Shown here piece by piece: positions 11,176-24,116 of a stretch of DNA of 64,000 bases (position 1 is its first letter; each line of letters begins with the position of its first letter). A program made the translations under genes and the position numbers. The notes beneath the pieces were generated by a model, which worked only from the letters and a program-made list of their open reading frames with translations, had not been told where the DNA came from and ran no database searches. The stretch spans positions 174,181,692-174,245,691 of the forward strand of contig CP136061.1 in assembly GCA_032622095.1 (NCBI GenBank), read 5' to 3'. Origin of the DNA: Siphonodentalium dalli. Its lineage: Eukaryota > Mollusca > Scaphopoda > Gadilida > Siphonodentaliidae.

Positions 11176-11785
11176 GAGCAGCGCAATACTAGTACTACCC
11201 AACCTGTAACTATTAGCACTGTGTCGTCCCTGGTGACCAGCAGCGATGTACTTAAGGCTGAACTTTTGTGGTGTGCAAACATGTGTGCAAGTCATTACAG
11301 CTACAACAGCAGTTCAACTGTATCTAAAGTATTTCATCAAATGTTTCCTGATAGATTATGATGCAAGTTGTGTTTTGTATTAATTTCACACCCTTGTGTG
11401 GATAAGTTTAATTCAATCCATGACTGTGACTACCATTGATACTAAAACTACCTTTACTGTGATTTATGGCTAATGAAAAACCAGTAATTAGATGTGCATC
11501 ACCTAAGAGGATTGTTAACATTATGGCTTGTGTTCCTCTTGATGTATACAACGATATGTGTTCAATGGTTGTTATCCATTGAATACATGTTTCTCATGCC
11601 CACATGTTGAATAAATACTGTTAACACAGCACCCTACTTTTTCCAGGTTACAGGCTTTCCGCTCCGCAGGTTCTTGAAAACCCTTGAATTTTTAGCATAT
11701 AACTCCTTGAAAACCCTTGAATTTTGACCCCGAATACTCCTTGAAAACCCTTGAATTTCATATGAAAATAGCTGCAAGAACCCTG
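10456..11785 (+). mobile_element. hAT-like element with CCTTGAAAACCCTTGAAT subterminal repeats
   Basis: Left end CAGTGTTCCCACGGG, right end GCAAGAACCCTG; next to both lies the direct repeat ACACT (10451-10455 and 11786-11790). Within ~120 bp of each end there are several copies of CCTTGAAAACCCTTGAAT, in the same orientation at both ends. In the middle is a zinc-finger ORF truncated before any catalytic domain. A hAT expectation would be 8 bp of duplication; only 5 bp match here, so the superfamily is likely but not proven. Confidence 0.6.
10891..11361 (+). pseudogene. Truncated hAT-type transposase: zinc finger plus polyQ
   Basis: Starts at a clean ATG and encodes 156 residues. Residues ~12-65 form a BED/TTF-like finger: KARCLFCQTNIDLSVMGEHA followed by H(x4)H-type residues in IKSHTKSDKHKK. 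A run of eleven glutamines encoded by CAA units (11145-11177) follows. The end, AELLWCANMCASHYSYNSSS and FHQMFPD, resembles the conserved lead-in to the catalytic domain in invertebrate and fish hAT-like proteins I recall. The stop comes immediately after, and the RNase H-fold domain is missing. Either an internally deleted transposon or a small derived DNA-binding protein; the former fits the surrounding terminal repeats. Confidence 0.6.
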
Positions 11786-14189
11786 ACACTAAATACTGGT
11801 TGAAATATCAAACTATTGAAAAATATATCCCGACCCTACTCCAACCAATCTTGTAGCTGCAACCCTGCTTGGGGATGACATTGTAGCTTCTATAGTACTG
11901 AAATTATTTCCTTATAAATACTTTGATCAATGAACTTACATGTAATCTGAGGGAATGTTTAAGATACTATTAGATTGCCACTTCAATGACATCAAATTCA
12001 ATACCGTTTTTCCATGAACATTATATTATTCTAAACTCAAGTGTAGGTATGTACCGGAACTAAGAGCCTATCTGACTCGTTCTGTTTTATTTATTATGAT
12101 TATTATGATTATGACTATATTGTTTGGAGAAAAAAATTAGCAAAATGTGTTCGGTAACAAAACTAAAACAGCATACGCTTTGCAACAGAGTATATGTAGG
12201 CCAAATGTGTCAATTCTGGCGAAAGGCAGCCATCCAAATAATCCAGTTCGACTCTGGGGTGAACACAAATAACTGTCCGCCGGGTCTGATCGATCGCGAC
12301 TAAATTTTGGGCTGTACAGGACTAACCGGACAGTAATTTTGAAGCGGGTACCTGTATATAAATTGGAAATTTGGAATACAGAGACATTCCATGACAATAC
12401 TCAATATATGCATATGTGGTAGGATGACAGGCGCTTCAATCGGTATGATGGTTATGGCGAACAGTTGTTGAGATGATTGTGAAAATTGATATTTTCTGGG
12501 ATATTTTGTGGAAGAAATCGTTGCGCGCTGATGATTAAATTGCATTTTTTTCCGTGGTAGAGCACTGACAACTGATTCTAACTGATCATCGGGGGTCGAA
12601 TATTAGTGACGAAATATTCACTCACCTTAAACTGTTCAGAAGTGGTGTCTAAATGTGTTTATTCGTAGCAAAAACGGTGTCAGGAAGTGTCTGCAAACTT
12701 TGACAACACACATTCCTCACCTCGAACTTCCGGTTTTCGTTTGTGTCCGTTGATCCACTGTGCCAATGTAACATGTTAATATAGGTGGGTCGTTGGATAT
12801 TAACAGTGTGGGCCCAGTAGGGAATTCAAATGTATTAATATACAACTACCATAGTTATTACACAAAACACACTTGGCAAGTTAACATAGGTATGAATGCA
12901 CGTTCATCAATTAGAAGAAACTAAAGCTATTTAACTATATAAAATTATATGGACCGTAGATGTTTTGACTTTTGACCTGTATATAGTGATTATAGTCACT
13001 GATGTACTATATTTACCCCAACATTATCCAAGAACAACCAGTGTTACACTTAATGACATCATCAAAAGGGCAACGGACTACGATTGGATGTAATCGCGTA
13101 ATTAGTGCAAACTCTAAATTACACCGATGAGACCTACATATGAGAAAATATGGTACAACTAGCAGGGTTACCCGGCGTTGGCCAGGTTAATGTATGCTGT
13201 GGATATTTGTTGGGAATAGAAAATGCTCTTGCTTAAAGTGTTATACATTTTCTCATAAATTGTATATTCAAGTAGCATCACAAAACATGATTATTACAGT
13301 CATGGAATATAAGTAGTGGCTCACCTTGTCAATTGTCATTCTGTTTATCGCGATTAATCCATTCCACCAATAATGAAGTATTTATTTATTTACAACTGCG
13401 TATACATTAGACGTTATAATATGATACATGAACATCATAAACACATTAGTTCGATAAAAGATGATAATTGGGTTTTACATATTGAGATGTATCCATCAAT
13501 TTAGTGGGTTGGACTAAGATCTCGAGGACACCTGGCTATCATATCTCCATGAAGATACAGATGTTTCAAAGAAATTTCCAGGTGCTCCTCTGTTCATGGC
13601 GCTATATATTGGCTAAATATTCTTAGTTTAAACGAAATGTCGCATATATATGAGCTACTTGTGCCAGGTACAGAGCGAGATTTTGAGTTGTTTATGTCAG
13701 TCGATGAGTATGTTCTAAAACCCTTGTCAGATGTCAGTATTGGTAGGATCCTGAAAAGTCTTGTGCTACTAACTGCATTTTCTTGTATATCAGAAGAAAC
13801 TATATTTGACTGCACACTGTGACCACTATTTTTGAACAGGCCTTCCATATCTCTTTGACAAATTGTAACTTTTTGTGGAAACTGTATTGAATGGAACAGA
13901 CTAAATTTTGTTATTATATATATGCAATCCTCTGACGGTTCGAGGTCTCTCAGTTTGCACGAATATATGGATCTCTTCAATAGAGTGATAAATATACGTT
14001 TAATGCTTCTTCTAGTTATCTCTTTTTGCTAGCTCATTGTGTGAATGCCTTGATTGCCATTCCCATATAAATATGACTGTTAAGAAGATATAATTGTTCA
14101 AGTGACTTGTGTGGGTCACCATGTGTCGGGATTGTGAAATGTGAACGCCCAACTACTCAAAATGATATGGAGATGGCCTGATGACTGTA
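11786..14189. other. Non-coding stretch, presumably upstream midasin intron
   Basis: No exon could be supported. Two features are notable: a tRNA-like remnant at ~12555-12602, and a CCGGAAGT motif (ETS-type, minus strand, ~12728) next to AAG|GTGAGT donor-like sequence on the minus strand (~12622), which might mark a promoter and a first exon of an unidentified minus-strand transcript. The 128-codon minus-strand frame at 13594-13980 has no recognisable domain. Confidence 0.4.
12555..12602 (+). other. tRNA-like remnant (degraded tRNA or SINE head)
   Basis: GTGGTAGAGCACTGAC resembles the D-arm/A-box region and GGGGGTCGAAT the T-arm/B-box of a tRNA, at roughly tRNA spacing. The acceptor stem does not pair and the B box has lost a T of GGTTCGAAT. 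Probably a tRNA pseudogene or the head of a tRNA-derived SINE. Confidence 0.25.
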
Positions 14190-15955
14190 TATAACTTATA
14201 TGTGGATATCGGCGAATAGCAATCTTATCAATGATAGTGCATATCCGCTTGCCATCCGTGACGCAAACGAAACCAAATGTGATTTAATTCATAGTATATC
14301 ATTAGAGAAAAACGTGTATGAATTTGGTGGAATTTGGTTTATTAAATCAATTGTTGATGCAATGCTGACTCGAACAACGCCATATTGCAAAGGTGATTAT
14401 GTATTCGTTTGGTGGAAATCAGCAACAAAACTATTTCACCATATTTTTTTAATTTTCCCTCCCACCAACAGCGTCATTTTAGAAATTTTTAACCCGCACC
14501 ATTATCTTCCTTGTAAAAAGTTACCCCTCTTAGAACGCCTTGGTGCCATCTCGATTGTACCGCGTGAAGTTATATATAGAACGCACACAGACAGACAAAA
14601 AGACAGACAGACAGCACGATTTTATTTCTTGTATCATTTGAGAAGAACGTGTCTGAATTTGATGGTAATTGGTACTAACAATATTTTGTATCAGTTTTGG
14701 TGACCCTCCCGTCCCTATTTCGGACTCAAGCTGCACACACTAAGACTCATTAGATATTAGAGATGCATATATATGAAATTGGTGAAAATTGGCGAGTATA
14801 CAAATTTGTATCAAATTTAAGGTCCTCATATCTCTCACCCATAGGGCACCAATTTGGTGTCTCTAAACCACACGATAAGATTCCTCGTATCACGGAGAAG
14901 AATATGTATCAATCTGGTGGAAATCGGCACTAAACATATATATATAATTGTTTGTGTCCCTCTCATCTCTATACACCACTGACTCGAATGGCCCCACTTG
15001 TGACATCCTTAAACCACACGATTACGCTCCTGATATCATGGAGATGATTGTAAGTTTGGTGATAATCGGCGACTAAACAAATTTGTTATCAAATTTGGTG
15101 CCAATCCCTCCCCTCTCCATCTCTCACCCAAACAGCACCACTATGGCGTCTTTGAATCACGATTAGATTCCTCGTATCATGGATAAGAACGTGTATCAAT
15201 TTGGTGGAAATTGGCGCTAAAAAAATTGTGCATCAATTTTGGTGCCCCTGTCCCTTTCAATGCAACCCTGACTCGAATGAGGCCACATTTGACAGATGAA
15301 AGCCACACCATTAGACTCCTCATGCCATGGGGATGATTTTGTATAAGTGTGGTGGCAATCGGCGACTTATTATCAAATTTAGTGCCCACCCCTCCCAATC
15401 TCTCATCCAAAAACAACAATTTGGCGTTGTTAAATCGCACAATTAGATTCCTTGTATCATGAAGAAGAATATATATCAATTTGGTGGAAATCGGGGCTAA
15501 AATTAGTTTTATCAATTTTGGTGCCCCTCTCCCATTCAGTTCATCCCTGACTCAAACGACGCCACTTTTGACATATTTAAACCACACCGTTGGATTCTTC
15601 ATATCATGGTGATGATTATATGTAAGTTTCGTGGCAATCGGCGACAAAAAAAAAATCTGGCCCCCCCTTCCAGGCACCCCTGACGTGAACGGCGCGACTT
15701 TTGCCATATTTAAACCACGCCATTAGATTCCTCATATTATGGGGATGATTATATATAAGTTTAGTGGCAATCGGCGATAAAAAAAATTCTGCCCCTCCCC
15801 CTTTTCTGCCCCTGACAACAACGGCGTCACTTTAGAAAATTCTAACCCCGACCATTATCTTTCACGTAAAAAGCTACTCCTAGTAGACCCCTTTGGCATC
15901 ATCTAGATGGTCCCCTGTGAATTTCTATAGAACACAGACAGACAGAAGACATTCG
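14190..15955. repeat. Tandem array of ~140-bp diverged units with ACAGACAGAC tails
   Basis: The motif GGTGG(A/C)AATCGGCG recurs at about 14783, 14918, 15058, 15203, 15350, 15484, 15631 and 15762, spacing 131-147 bp. Each unit also holds ACCACACCATTAGATTCCTC and ATCATGGGGATGAT modules. Two related terminal segments (about 14460-14615 and 15815-15955) both end with ACAGACAGAC microsatellite, so the array looks like retroposon copies whose internal module has amplified. Open frames here are spurious. Confidence 0.75.
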
Positions 15956-16264
15956 CAAATATAGATATAGATGTGGCAATTGGCCCGTCAATTGAGCTCC
16001 ATAAATAAACAATTTAGTAGTTTGTCCCCATATTAAGGGGAAAAATATACGAACCACAGAGCCGATTCGGTATCGATCCAGAATCTGCTTGCCAATGTCA
16101 AACCTGAATTGAATCTTGGAAGCTTCGCAGGGCTCTACAAGAATGTTATATTTTTTCAACATCACTTAATACCATTCACAATAATTTATATTGTAATTGA
16201 AAGAGTATTAAACTGAGTTTATTTTTGCATGAATATCATTTGTTTTGAACCACTTCCAATTTAG

Positions 16265-16345
16265 ATTGCGGGAGACTACAATCCAGGAGAATATGTTGGT
16301 CTGATTTATGAGGACAGGATGAGAACTTTCTCTGATAAAGATCAC
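16265..16345 (+). CDS. MDN1: Midasin exon (most upstream in the window)
   Basis: An 81-bp exon between TTTAG and GTGAGT encodes IAGDYNPGEYVGLIYEDRMR plus TFSDKDH in phase 0 at both ends. It joins without frame change to the exon at 39086, giving DKDH-TLQFYKKIFP. On its own it is too short to identify; assignment rests on strand, phase and the fit just upstream of the midasin exon at 39086, where midasins carry a YxxRMRTxxD-like stretch after an AAA module. The 22.7-kb gap could hide a missed small exon, so direct adjacency is inference. Confidence 0.55.
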
Positions 16346-18474
16346 GTGAGTTGATTACAGTTGACTTTAAATATATCATCATAGATCGCATATCAAGCCC
16401 CCACCTCTGTGGATATTTTTAGGACACTCTGCAACTTTTGGTGTGTGTGTACCATCTGATTAATGTCTGTTTCAGTTTCTGTAATTAATAAGGTTACCAG
16501 CGAAGCCTCCTTGTATTGGATTTTTGGTATTTTGCTCCATTTGAGCTTTTCGATCAGAAGTATGATTTTTAGCTGAACTTGACAAAGTCAAGTTTGAACT
16601 ATTGCCATGGGTTTGAGTCCATTGTCCGGCCATCCGTCTGCATGCGTGAATCTGTCTGTCAACGATTTCCTGTGAGCACACCCTACAGGTGACATCTCTC
16701 ATCCGATTGTCACTAAACTTCATATGGAACTTCGCAGTGACCTCTAAATGAAATCCGTCAATTTTTTTCCAAAATTCTTTAAAGAACATGGCCACCAGCA
16801 GCCATCTTGGATTTAAATTTTGAATCCAATGGCACACCCTGCAAGCCGTAGATATTGGAGAATATTTACAAGAATGTTTATGATCACTTTTAGTAAAGTC
16901 GCTTATGTCCGATTTTGGGCTCCCGTAGGAAAATCATTAACAAATATAGAGACCATGCTCATGAGCCAGAATATGGTCTCTACTACAGAAACAAAATTGT
17001 TAGACTGGGTGGTCTGATGACGTCACAAAGATGGCCGCCATGCTCATTTTCTTAAGTTCGCTATTGTTGGATTTCATGATAAAAATATAATTGTGATATA
17101 AAATATATGACAATCCTTTTGTAAAGTGTATGGTGTGACGCCATGTTATATTTATATATAAAAATTAATCCTCTTGATCAAAGATGCCGCGAAAATGGCG
17201 ACCGGAAGTGGGAAATTGATGTTTTTCCATATAAGTCGCCTACATCATTTCCGATTGTATCGAACTGGTGATGATTAGAGAACATATCTCTCTTCAATCT
17301 TGATAACGAATCACTTAGGCATAAAAAAAATTGATTTCTTGGATCATAACCTTATATAATATAATTTTTTATTTTCTAACTATTTCCTTAAAGAAAATTG
17401 GAATTAATCGGTGTTTGAAATAAGTGGGATCATTACATAAGGTATCTACATCTAATTGGATCCAGATACTGTCAACTTAATCCAAGATGGCTTCCAAAAT
17501 TCGATAATACTCAAATTATAGCCTCTGTCACCCAATTACGTTTCTGTCATGTAGAAGGAGAATGAAGTAGACTAATTTTCTTCTTCCAATCGCCATGTTA
17601 TGACACATTCCTAATAGTTGTCTTATCGCAATGACTCAAAATGCGAGTTCATATGACAATTATTTTCTTAAATAAGCATCGTGAAAATTCACCAAACGTT
17701 ATATGTGTTTATACATTAAATAACATGTCCACTAGAGGAGAACGATATTTCGGTGTTAGATATATGAATGAATGTACTTCTATATAGATAATTCAAAGTT
17801 ATTTATATCTTATTGTAATCGAGATGGCCGCCAATGTGGCGGCAATATATCCCACCGTGTAAGAATTACACATATGCAATTGTTACCGTACATGGGCTTT
17901 CGGTGAGAACATACCATTCACTATATAAAACTGAAATATATGTTCAAGAACAATAAGTATATGGACTTGTGCCAAATTTGATTATGATATTATATAAATA
18001 TTTTAATAGGGACCAATATGGTATGTGGAGAGAATAATGAAGTTGTCAACTTCAGGCGCTGTCAGCTACCAGAGCTCAAATGATGCATTTGATCGCCATA
18101 CGTTCATGCCTTATTTGGATAGTATAGCTATACTTTAATCTTGTCCATGTATACCGCCGGTTTTCGTTATAAAAGCCCAGTCTTCGTAAAATGAATCCTT
18201 GTATGGGTACTCTTGATAATTGGAATGGAAAATCGACACAAAATGATCGCTTCTACCATTCTGGCAAAGATATATCTGGAGGAAGGAATGTTGATGATTT
18301 TCTCATGCTTAAACTGCTTCTTGTCACCAGTTCATACTAATACCGGTACATTTCCACGTGTGCATTAATATGACGACCAAGATTGTATCGTGATAAATTT
18401 GAAGCATAACTCAAGCAATATATTCACTTGTATTACAGCGATATTAGCATATTTTTGTATTACTGCATAGAATT
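16346..18474. other. Midasin intron, 5' part
   Basis: No exon seen. 16572-17050 holds a diverged copy of the TAGCTCAACTT family (TTTTAGCTGAACTTGACAAA, GCCACCAGCAGCCATCTTGG). The rest is AT-rich with several ATGGCCGCCA motifs and no coding signal. Confidence 0.55.
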
Positions 18475-18710
18475 AGTTTGTCTCATATACAAGTAGCCTA
18501 ATGTGTATCTCCGTAAAAAGTATCTTGCCCACTGAACTATATGGTATATTATCCCAAGTAGGAGGGGTTAACTCTCCGAGTTGAAAAAACAGTACAAAAA
18601 TTCTATGGTACATATCCTCTGTCATGTTCATGACCCGTGTAATCACGTGATTTCTGACACGTAGTGAAGTATTTGCCATATTTTTTATCCCTCCTGCCTG
18701 GGACGGACGT
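18475..18710 (-). mobile_element. Copy of a short repeat encoding MANTSLRVRNHVI
   Basis: On the minus strand this reads ATGGCAAATACTTCACTACG onward and encodes a 68-residue frame starting MANTSLRVRNHVITRVMNMT. The same segment occurs on the plus strand at 28272-28440 with only a handful of substitutions, some silent and some not. Both copies have ATAAAAAATATGGC before the ATG and end at GTTCAGTGGGCAAGATACTT. Probably part of a recently active element; the frame may be fortuitous. Confidence 0.55.
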
Positions 18711-18732
18711 CACTCCTAAAGCTAAGTTGCAG

Positions 18733-20706
18733 TTTTTAGCTCACCTGAGACGAAGTCTCCGGTGGAGCTATAGTCATCACTCCTCGTCCGTCGTCCGTCC
18801 GTCCGTCTGTCCGTCTGTTCGTCTGTCTGTCCGTCCGTCAACTTTTTTTAAAACATCTTCTCCTCTGAAACCATCATACCAAATTGGTTCATATTTGGTG
18901 TGGATGTTCCCTAGGTGACTCTCATTCAGATTTGTTCAAATGAGGTCACTGGGTCAAATAGTTGCGAAACCAGGGCCATAATTCTATTCCTCCACAGTAA
19001 TTCTTACAACAACTTCTTGTCCATAACCATTGTGCCGATTTAGCTAATATTTGGTATGGAGGGTCCTTGGGTGACTGGTGTTCAGATTTGTTCAAATGAG
19101 GTCACCCGGTCAATTAGTTGAGAAACCAGGGCCATAACTCATAGTAATTCTTACAATGACTTCTTCTACAAAAATATTGGGCCGAATTAGCTTATATTTG
19201 GTACTGAGGGACCTTGGGTGACTGGGAATCAGATTTGTTCAAATTGGGTCACTGGGTCAATTAGGGGCAGAGCCAGGGACATAACTCTAAAAACCAAAAA
19301 ATTACATTTTTGCATTTTGATCATATTTGTGGTGGATGTTCCCTAGGTGACTGTCATTAATATTTGTTCAAATGAGGTCACTGTGTCAAACAGTTGCGAA
19401 ACCAGGGCCATAACTATATTCCTCCTTGGTAATTCTTATAACGACTTCTTGTCAATAACCATTAAGCCGATTTAGTTTATATTTGGTATGTGGGGTCATT
19501 GAATGACTGGGGTTCAGATTTGTTCAAATGGGGTCACTGGGTCAAATAGTGGTGGAGCCAGGGCCATAATTCCCCAAAAAATAATAAAAAATTCAGGAAC
19601 TCCTTGATCAATTTAACATACAAACAAAAAATATCACCCCCCCACATGACCCAGAACCCCACCCCAACCAACAGCATTCCACCCTATCTCATATCCTAAC
19701 TCACAGGTAAATAAAGTATATTTATTTAAATTCCCATTACAAGGCAACTCTCCTATGAACTGATAGACATGACACATGGCAAGGCAGATAGAGAGATAAA
19801 GAGAGCTTCTGCAGCCTTAGACAGAGTCCCCAGGGAGTGTATTCATGTCATCCATAATTTAAATGAGATTAATGGTGTTATCAATGAAGCACCCTTGTTG
19901 TTTATATTATCACTCAGTGGTCATTAAAATCAGATTAATTTCATTTTCTCAAAGAGTGCCTGGCATTTGTAGAATGAGGTTCCCAGAGGGTGAATTTAGT
20001 GACGCTATCCTACACAGCAGGCTAGCATAACCAAATACACCCTCTGAGAACCTTATTCCGCTTAGGCCTCATCTTCTGGGAAGTATCTAGAGTCTCAAGA
20101 TCTCATTCTGCTTAGGCCTCATCTTCTGGGAAGTATCTATAGTATCAAATTTACATTGTTGTTAGTTAAATTTCCCTTCTAGGAAGTTTCTATATCCCCT
20201 AATTTGCAGAAGATAAAATTCATAAATGAGGTGCCCAATGGGTGAATATCATCAACTTCAACTGGGGAACTTAATTTTTAAGTCAAATAAGGGCAGAGCA
20301 AGAGACTTAACTATTTCACTACATAGTAATTCTTAAAATATGTTTGCAAGAACTAGTTGGCTTATATAGAATGGAATGTTCTTCCTTGACTGCAATTCAG
20401 ATTTTTTTAATGGGGTCACCTGGTCAAATAGGGGCCAAGCGAAGGACAGTTTCCCTCTTAATATGCTTCCTTCACAAGGACCATCAGGTCTATTTGACTG
20501 ATATTTATGATATGTATGAAGGGTTCTTTGGTGTCTGGGATTCAAATTTATTCAGATGGGGTCACCAGGTTAAAAGGGTGGGACCAGGGACATAACTGTT
20601 TAAATCTACTTCTTTTAAAGTGATTATGAAAAGTGCTCACTGTTTTGGTCTCCAGAGTCCCAGTCTTATCAGTCTGGTGAACGACCCCACAGTCATTGAC
20701 TGTCTT
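18733..20706 (+). repeat. Long dispersed repeat, copy A (AGCTCACCTGAG family)
   Basis: Opens with TTTTTAGCTCACCTGAGACG, a self-complementary start (AGCTCACC ... GGTGGAGCT), then a GTCCGTCCGT microsatellite. Repeated ~300-bp modules follow (CAGATTTGTTCAAATGAGGT, CAGGGCCATAACTC). It ends near CACAGTCATTGACTGTCTTG. The second copy starts at 30881 and ends at 37407 with the same beginning and end. No protein-coding capacity seen. Confidence 0.8.
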
Positions 20707-21089
20707 GTTTGTATAGCAAAAACAATTTTGTTTTTGTATTATACAAACAACATTATTTCTTTGCTTATTATAGTTGAAAATTATGTACAATTCACATAAA
20801 GATTACGACGGTTTGTTCCGAATATAATAATATCGGAATCGGATGACTCGTTTCGTTTTAACCGACTTTGTCTTCCATAATTTTAATCGGTCAATGATTT
20901 AATATTCGTTTTCTATGCAATATGCAACGTTTCTGGCCTATTAAAGGCAGAACATTCGAGGCACCATTGGATATGACTAAAGACGCTGATCGTTTTCTTT
21001 ATAACAAATCTATGGCATACAGGTGACGTGTTATTTAAGTTACCACGTGCGTCACTGTCGGATACCCATTTAGGTTCGGACATTCCAAG

Positions 21090-21118
21090 ATGGCGGCGCC
21101 CACTAAAGCAGATAAACG
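21090..21118 (+). CDS. Candidate first coding exon (MAAPTKADKR)
   Basis: CAAGATGGCGGC (a YY1-type promoter/start motif) places an ATG at 21090, followed by ten codons and CG|GTAAGT, a strong splice donor. This is the usual look of a short first exon. In the inverted copy (~24045-24075) the ATG has become ATA and GTAAGT has become GTAATT, so only the left arm could be functional. No downstream exon was identified; it could equally be a relic carried by the repeat. Confidence 0.35.
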
Positions 21119-23242
21119 GTAAGTGTATATATTGTCTCCAAGCAGCAATCAAGGACATCTTTCGGTGATACACCTTGAAACAGTTATGTAGGAATTTGTA
21201 TGCCCAACACATACGTAACACGCCTTTCGCATGACAGGCATGTGAATTGTTGTATTTGGCGTGTCAAGTCGTCATAATGTTTTCGAAATTTTATCGAGGC
21301 GGCGAAATGTTCGCTTTTTCGTATTTTTCTGGCCCTGGGCTCATGAATCCGCAAATTTATGTATTGTTGTGGGTAGATTAGGTCACCACACATCTTCGGA
21401 ATGCAAAACCGACGATATTTTTATTGTCTAACTCCGAAAAACGACCTTTGAAAATTTCAAAATGTTCAGGTTCGGATTCGCAACATTCGCGATGATTTTG
21501 TTCAGGTTCAGACACAATTTTCGTTCAGGTTCGGACAAATTTGGTTCAGGTCCGGACAATTTTAGTTCAGGTTCGGACACATCAAAACCTTACCTATAAA
21601 TGACATGCCGGGGTGCAGTCGCGATCTTATTGTGCGTGTTATTAACGAGCATGCATTGTTAATTTGTTATATCTAGATATGTCAGCTGAAATTTCTAAAT
21701 ATAGGTGGTAAATTCTCCGAATTAATGGGATAAAAGCCACAGTTGAATATTCTCGAGCAATGTCTACTATAAACCAGCTAGTGTGAATTATTACATTTTA
21801 CATATGAGCAACGGTTTTATTATTACTTATCTTCTGAAATATCGGGGGTACATGGATATTTAATACATGGTTCTCGATTTTGAACCCCGAGGCGGAGCCA
21901 AGGGGTTTCAAAAAGAGACATCCGGGTATTAAATCTCCTAGTATCCCACGATGTTGGCGGAGCTAACGATTTTGTCCCACATCAAGAGCTACCATGTGGT
22001 GTGCTTTTTATAGGTTATCAGATAAATTCACACCAATCAGCACCAATAATAATAATTCAGTAGCAGACCTATCGATCCTGTTTTAGGTGATGTCAATTAA
22101 GCTCAGTGCGCTAGAACAATGTCACGATTGGTGAAACTGCTAGTTCAAGGATAATTCATAACCACGATGTTTCACGTGCTTTTATACGCCCACTCTCAAG
22201 AGTTACGGGGACATGGTGCATGATTTAAATGGCGTTGTTGTCAATCAGATTGTTAGTTACAACCGGGTGTGGGGACAAGCGTTGTTTGTTATATGTTTCC
22301 CTATGAAATAGCTGTAATTTTAAATGACATACAATGCGCTCTCTTTCGTCAGGACCTTGGCATGGATAATAATTTTCAAATGTTATCTCACTGTAGATAC
22401 TTCTGTTTAAAAAAGGGTACACAATTATTGACGCATGTATTATCAATGGAACTACGCGAAATTCCACGGAAGACTGAAAATAGTTTATTATTGCGATAAG
22501 TTCTAAAGAAAAACAAATGATCCCGTTTTATTATGTATTCAGTTATTTGTTAATTGGGTTTCTGTGTGTAATATTTAACCATTGTGTAGGCACTATTCTC
22601 TTAAGCGCATGAAGGAAATTTTCCACCAAAATTTAGAGATGCTTAATTTGCCAACGGAACAGCTGATATTGTTTGCATAAGTTTCGCTACTTCGGCGTCT
22701 AAATTCTTGTTTGGATAAACAAATACTTGTAGTTTTGCAGAATTGCTTACCATAAGCATAACATAAAGAGAACACATATGGTTTCTCGAATAATATATTC
22801 CTGAAATATCGCCGCTCGTGAAGATTAGCATATTGCAGGAATTATTCGGCAAACCATAGGTATTCTCTATATTCGCATATATAGTGCTGAATAAAACGCA
22901 ACATGTTCGGGCTCTAATTAATAGTCCTGCATAATAGTCGTGTGACAAATGGTTAACTTGTAACTGGATTCAACATTTAGAAATGAACAAAACACATAAA
23001 GCTTATATTGAAAAGAATATGTTCCGTGTGGATACCCAAATATATCATCCAATTATTGATACAAAACATGGTATATATTGTCTATCTATCAGCAAGTATT
23101 TGTGGGTCAAATTGTAGGAACAGCTATATAATCACATTCATCGTATAAGCAGTCTAACAAAATAGCGTTACTGTTCGTGGCTCATTTCTGCGCTTTATGT
23201 CTGGGAATATATTGTTAATAGAGAGTGGGGGGTAAATATATC

Positions 23243-23334
23243 GTTACACGGCTTGTTGAGGGGGGATCGCCTCGGGGGATATGAGCCTCTACCGGGGCAT
23301 ACCACACAGTATCCCCTTCAAAAAGCCGTGTAAC
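23243..23334. repeat. 92-bp imperfect hairpin
   Basis: GTTACACGGCTT at 23243-23254 pairs with AAGCCGTGTAAC at 23323-23334, extended inward by TTGAGGGGG/CCCCTTCAA. The loop contains CGCCTCGGGGGATATGAGCC. It lies in the spacer of the large inverted repeat. Confidence 0.75.
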
Positions 23335-24116
23335 TTGTATTATGGACAGTTATCCTTTCATCTTCGTGCGGCGACCTTCGTGGCGTCGTATGTGGATGTG
23401 GAGGGGAATCACGTGATCGCATACATCTCACACGCATAAAATTAGAAAGTCCACCCAAATTATTCACGAGTGGGCTAAAACCATGCCTCGTGTTCCCCAT
23501 TTATCGTTCCTTTTACAAATGGAAGATAACCAAATGCACAAAAACGCAATAAGGACGCGAATGTACCTCGGCGTGTCATTTTTATGCGAAGTTTTTGATG
23601 CGTCCGAACCTGAACCAAATTTGTCCGAATCTGAACAAAAATTGTGTCTGAACCTGAACAAAATCATAGCGAATGTTGCGAATCCGAACCTGAACATTTT
23701 GAAATTTTCAAAGAGTTAGACAATAAAAATATGGCCGGTTTTGCATTCCGAAGATGTGTGGTGATCTAATCTACCCACAACAATACATAAATTTGCGGAT
23801 GCTTGAGCCCATGGCCAGAAAAATACGAACAAGCAAACATTTCGCCGCCATGTTCGCCGCCGCCTCGATAAAAGTTCGAAAAATTATGACGACTTGACAC
23901 GCCAAATACAACAATTCACATGCCTGTCATGCGAAAGGTGTGTTACGTATGTGTTGGGCATACAAATTCCTACATAACTGTTTCAAGGTGTATCACCGAA
24001 AGATGTCGTTGATTGCTGCTTGGAGACAATATATACAATTACCGTTTATCTGCTTTAGTGGGCGCCGCTATCTTGGAATGTCCAAACCTAAACGGGTATC
24101 CGACAGTGACGTGCGT

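Larger units (their letters stand above)
21046..24116. repeat. 3.1-kb inverted repeat with ~580-bp arms
   Basis: Left arm about 21046-21641 and right arm about 23545-24116 are reverse complements over most of their length. Recognisable shared blocks are GGATACCCATTTAGG, CGTAACACGCCTTTCGCATG, GATTAGGTCACCACACATCT and GTTCAGGTTCGGA repeats. The spacer of ~1.9 kb holds no recognised gene but contains smaller palindromes (TTGAACCCCGAGGCGGAGCC at ~21880; hairpin at 23243). Either a transposon with very long inverted ends or an inverted segmental duplication; no clear target duplication was found. Confidence 0.85.

Noticed and set aside
11049-11282. Minus-strand frame with a polycysteine run
   Set aside because: It is the antisense of the CAA repeat in the polyQ ORF.
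13594-13980. 128-codon minus-strand frame
   Set aside because: No domain, no splice context, and length within chance for AT-rich intron DNA; left unannotated as a gene.
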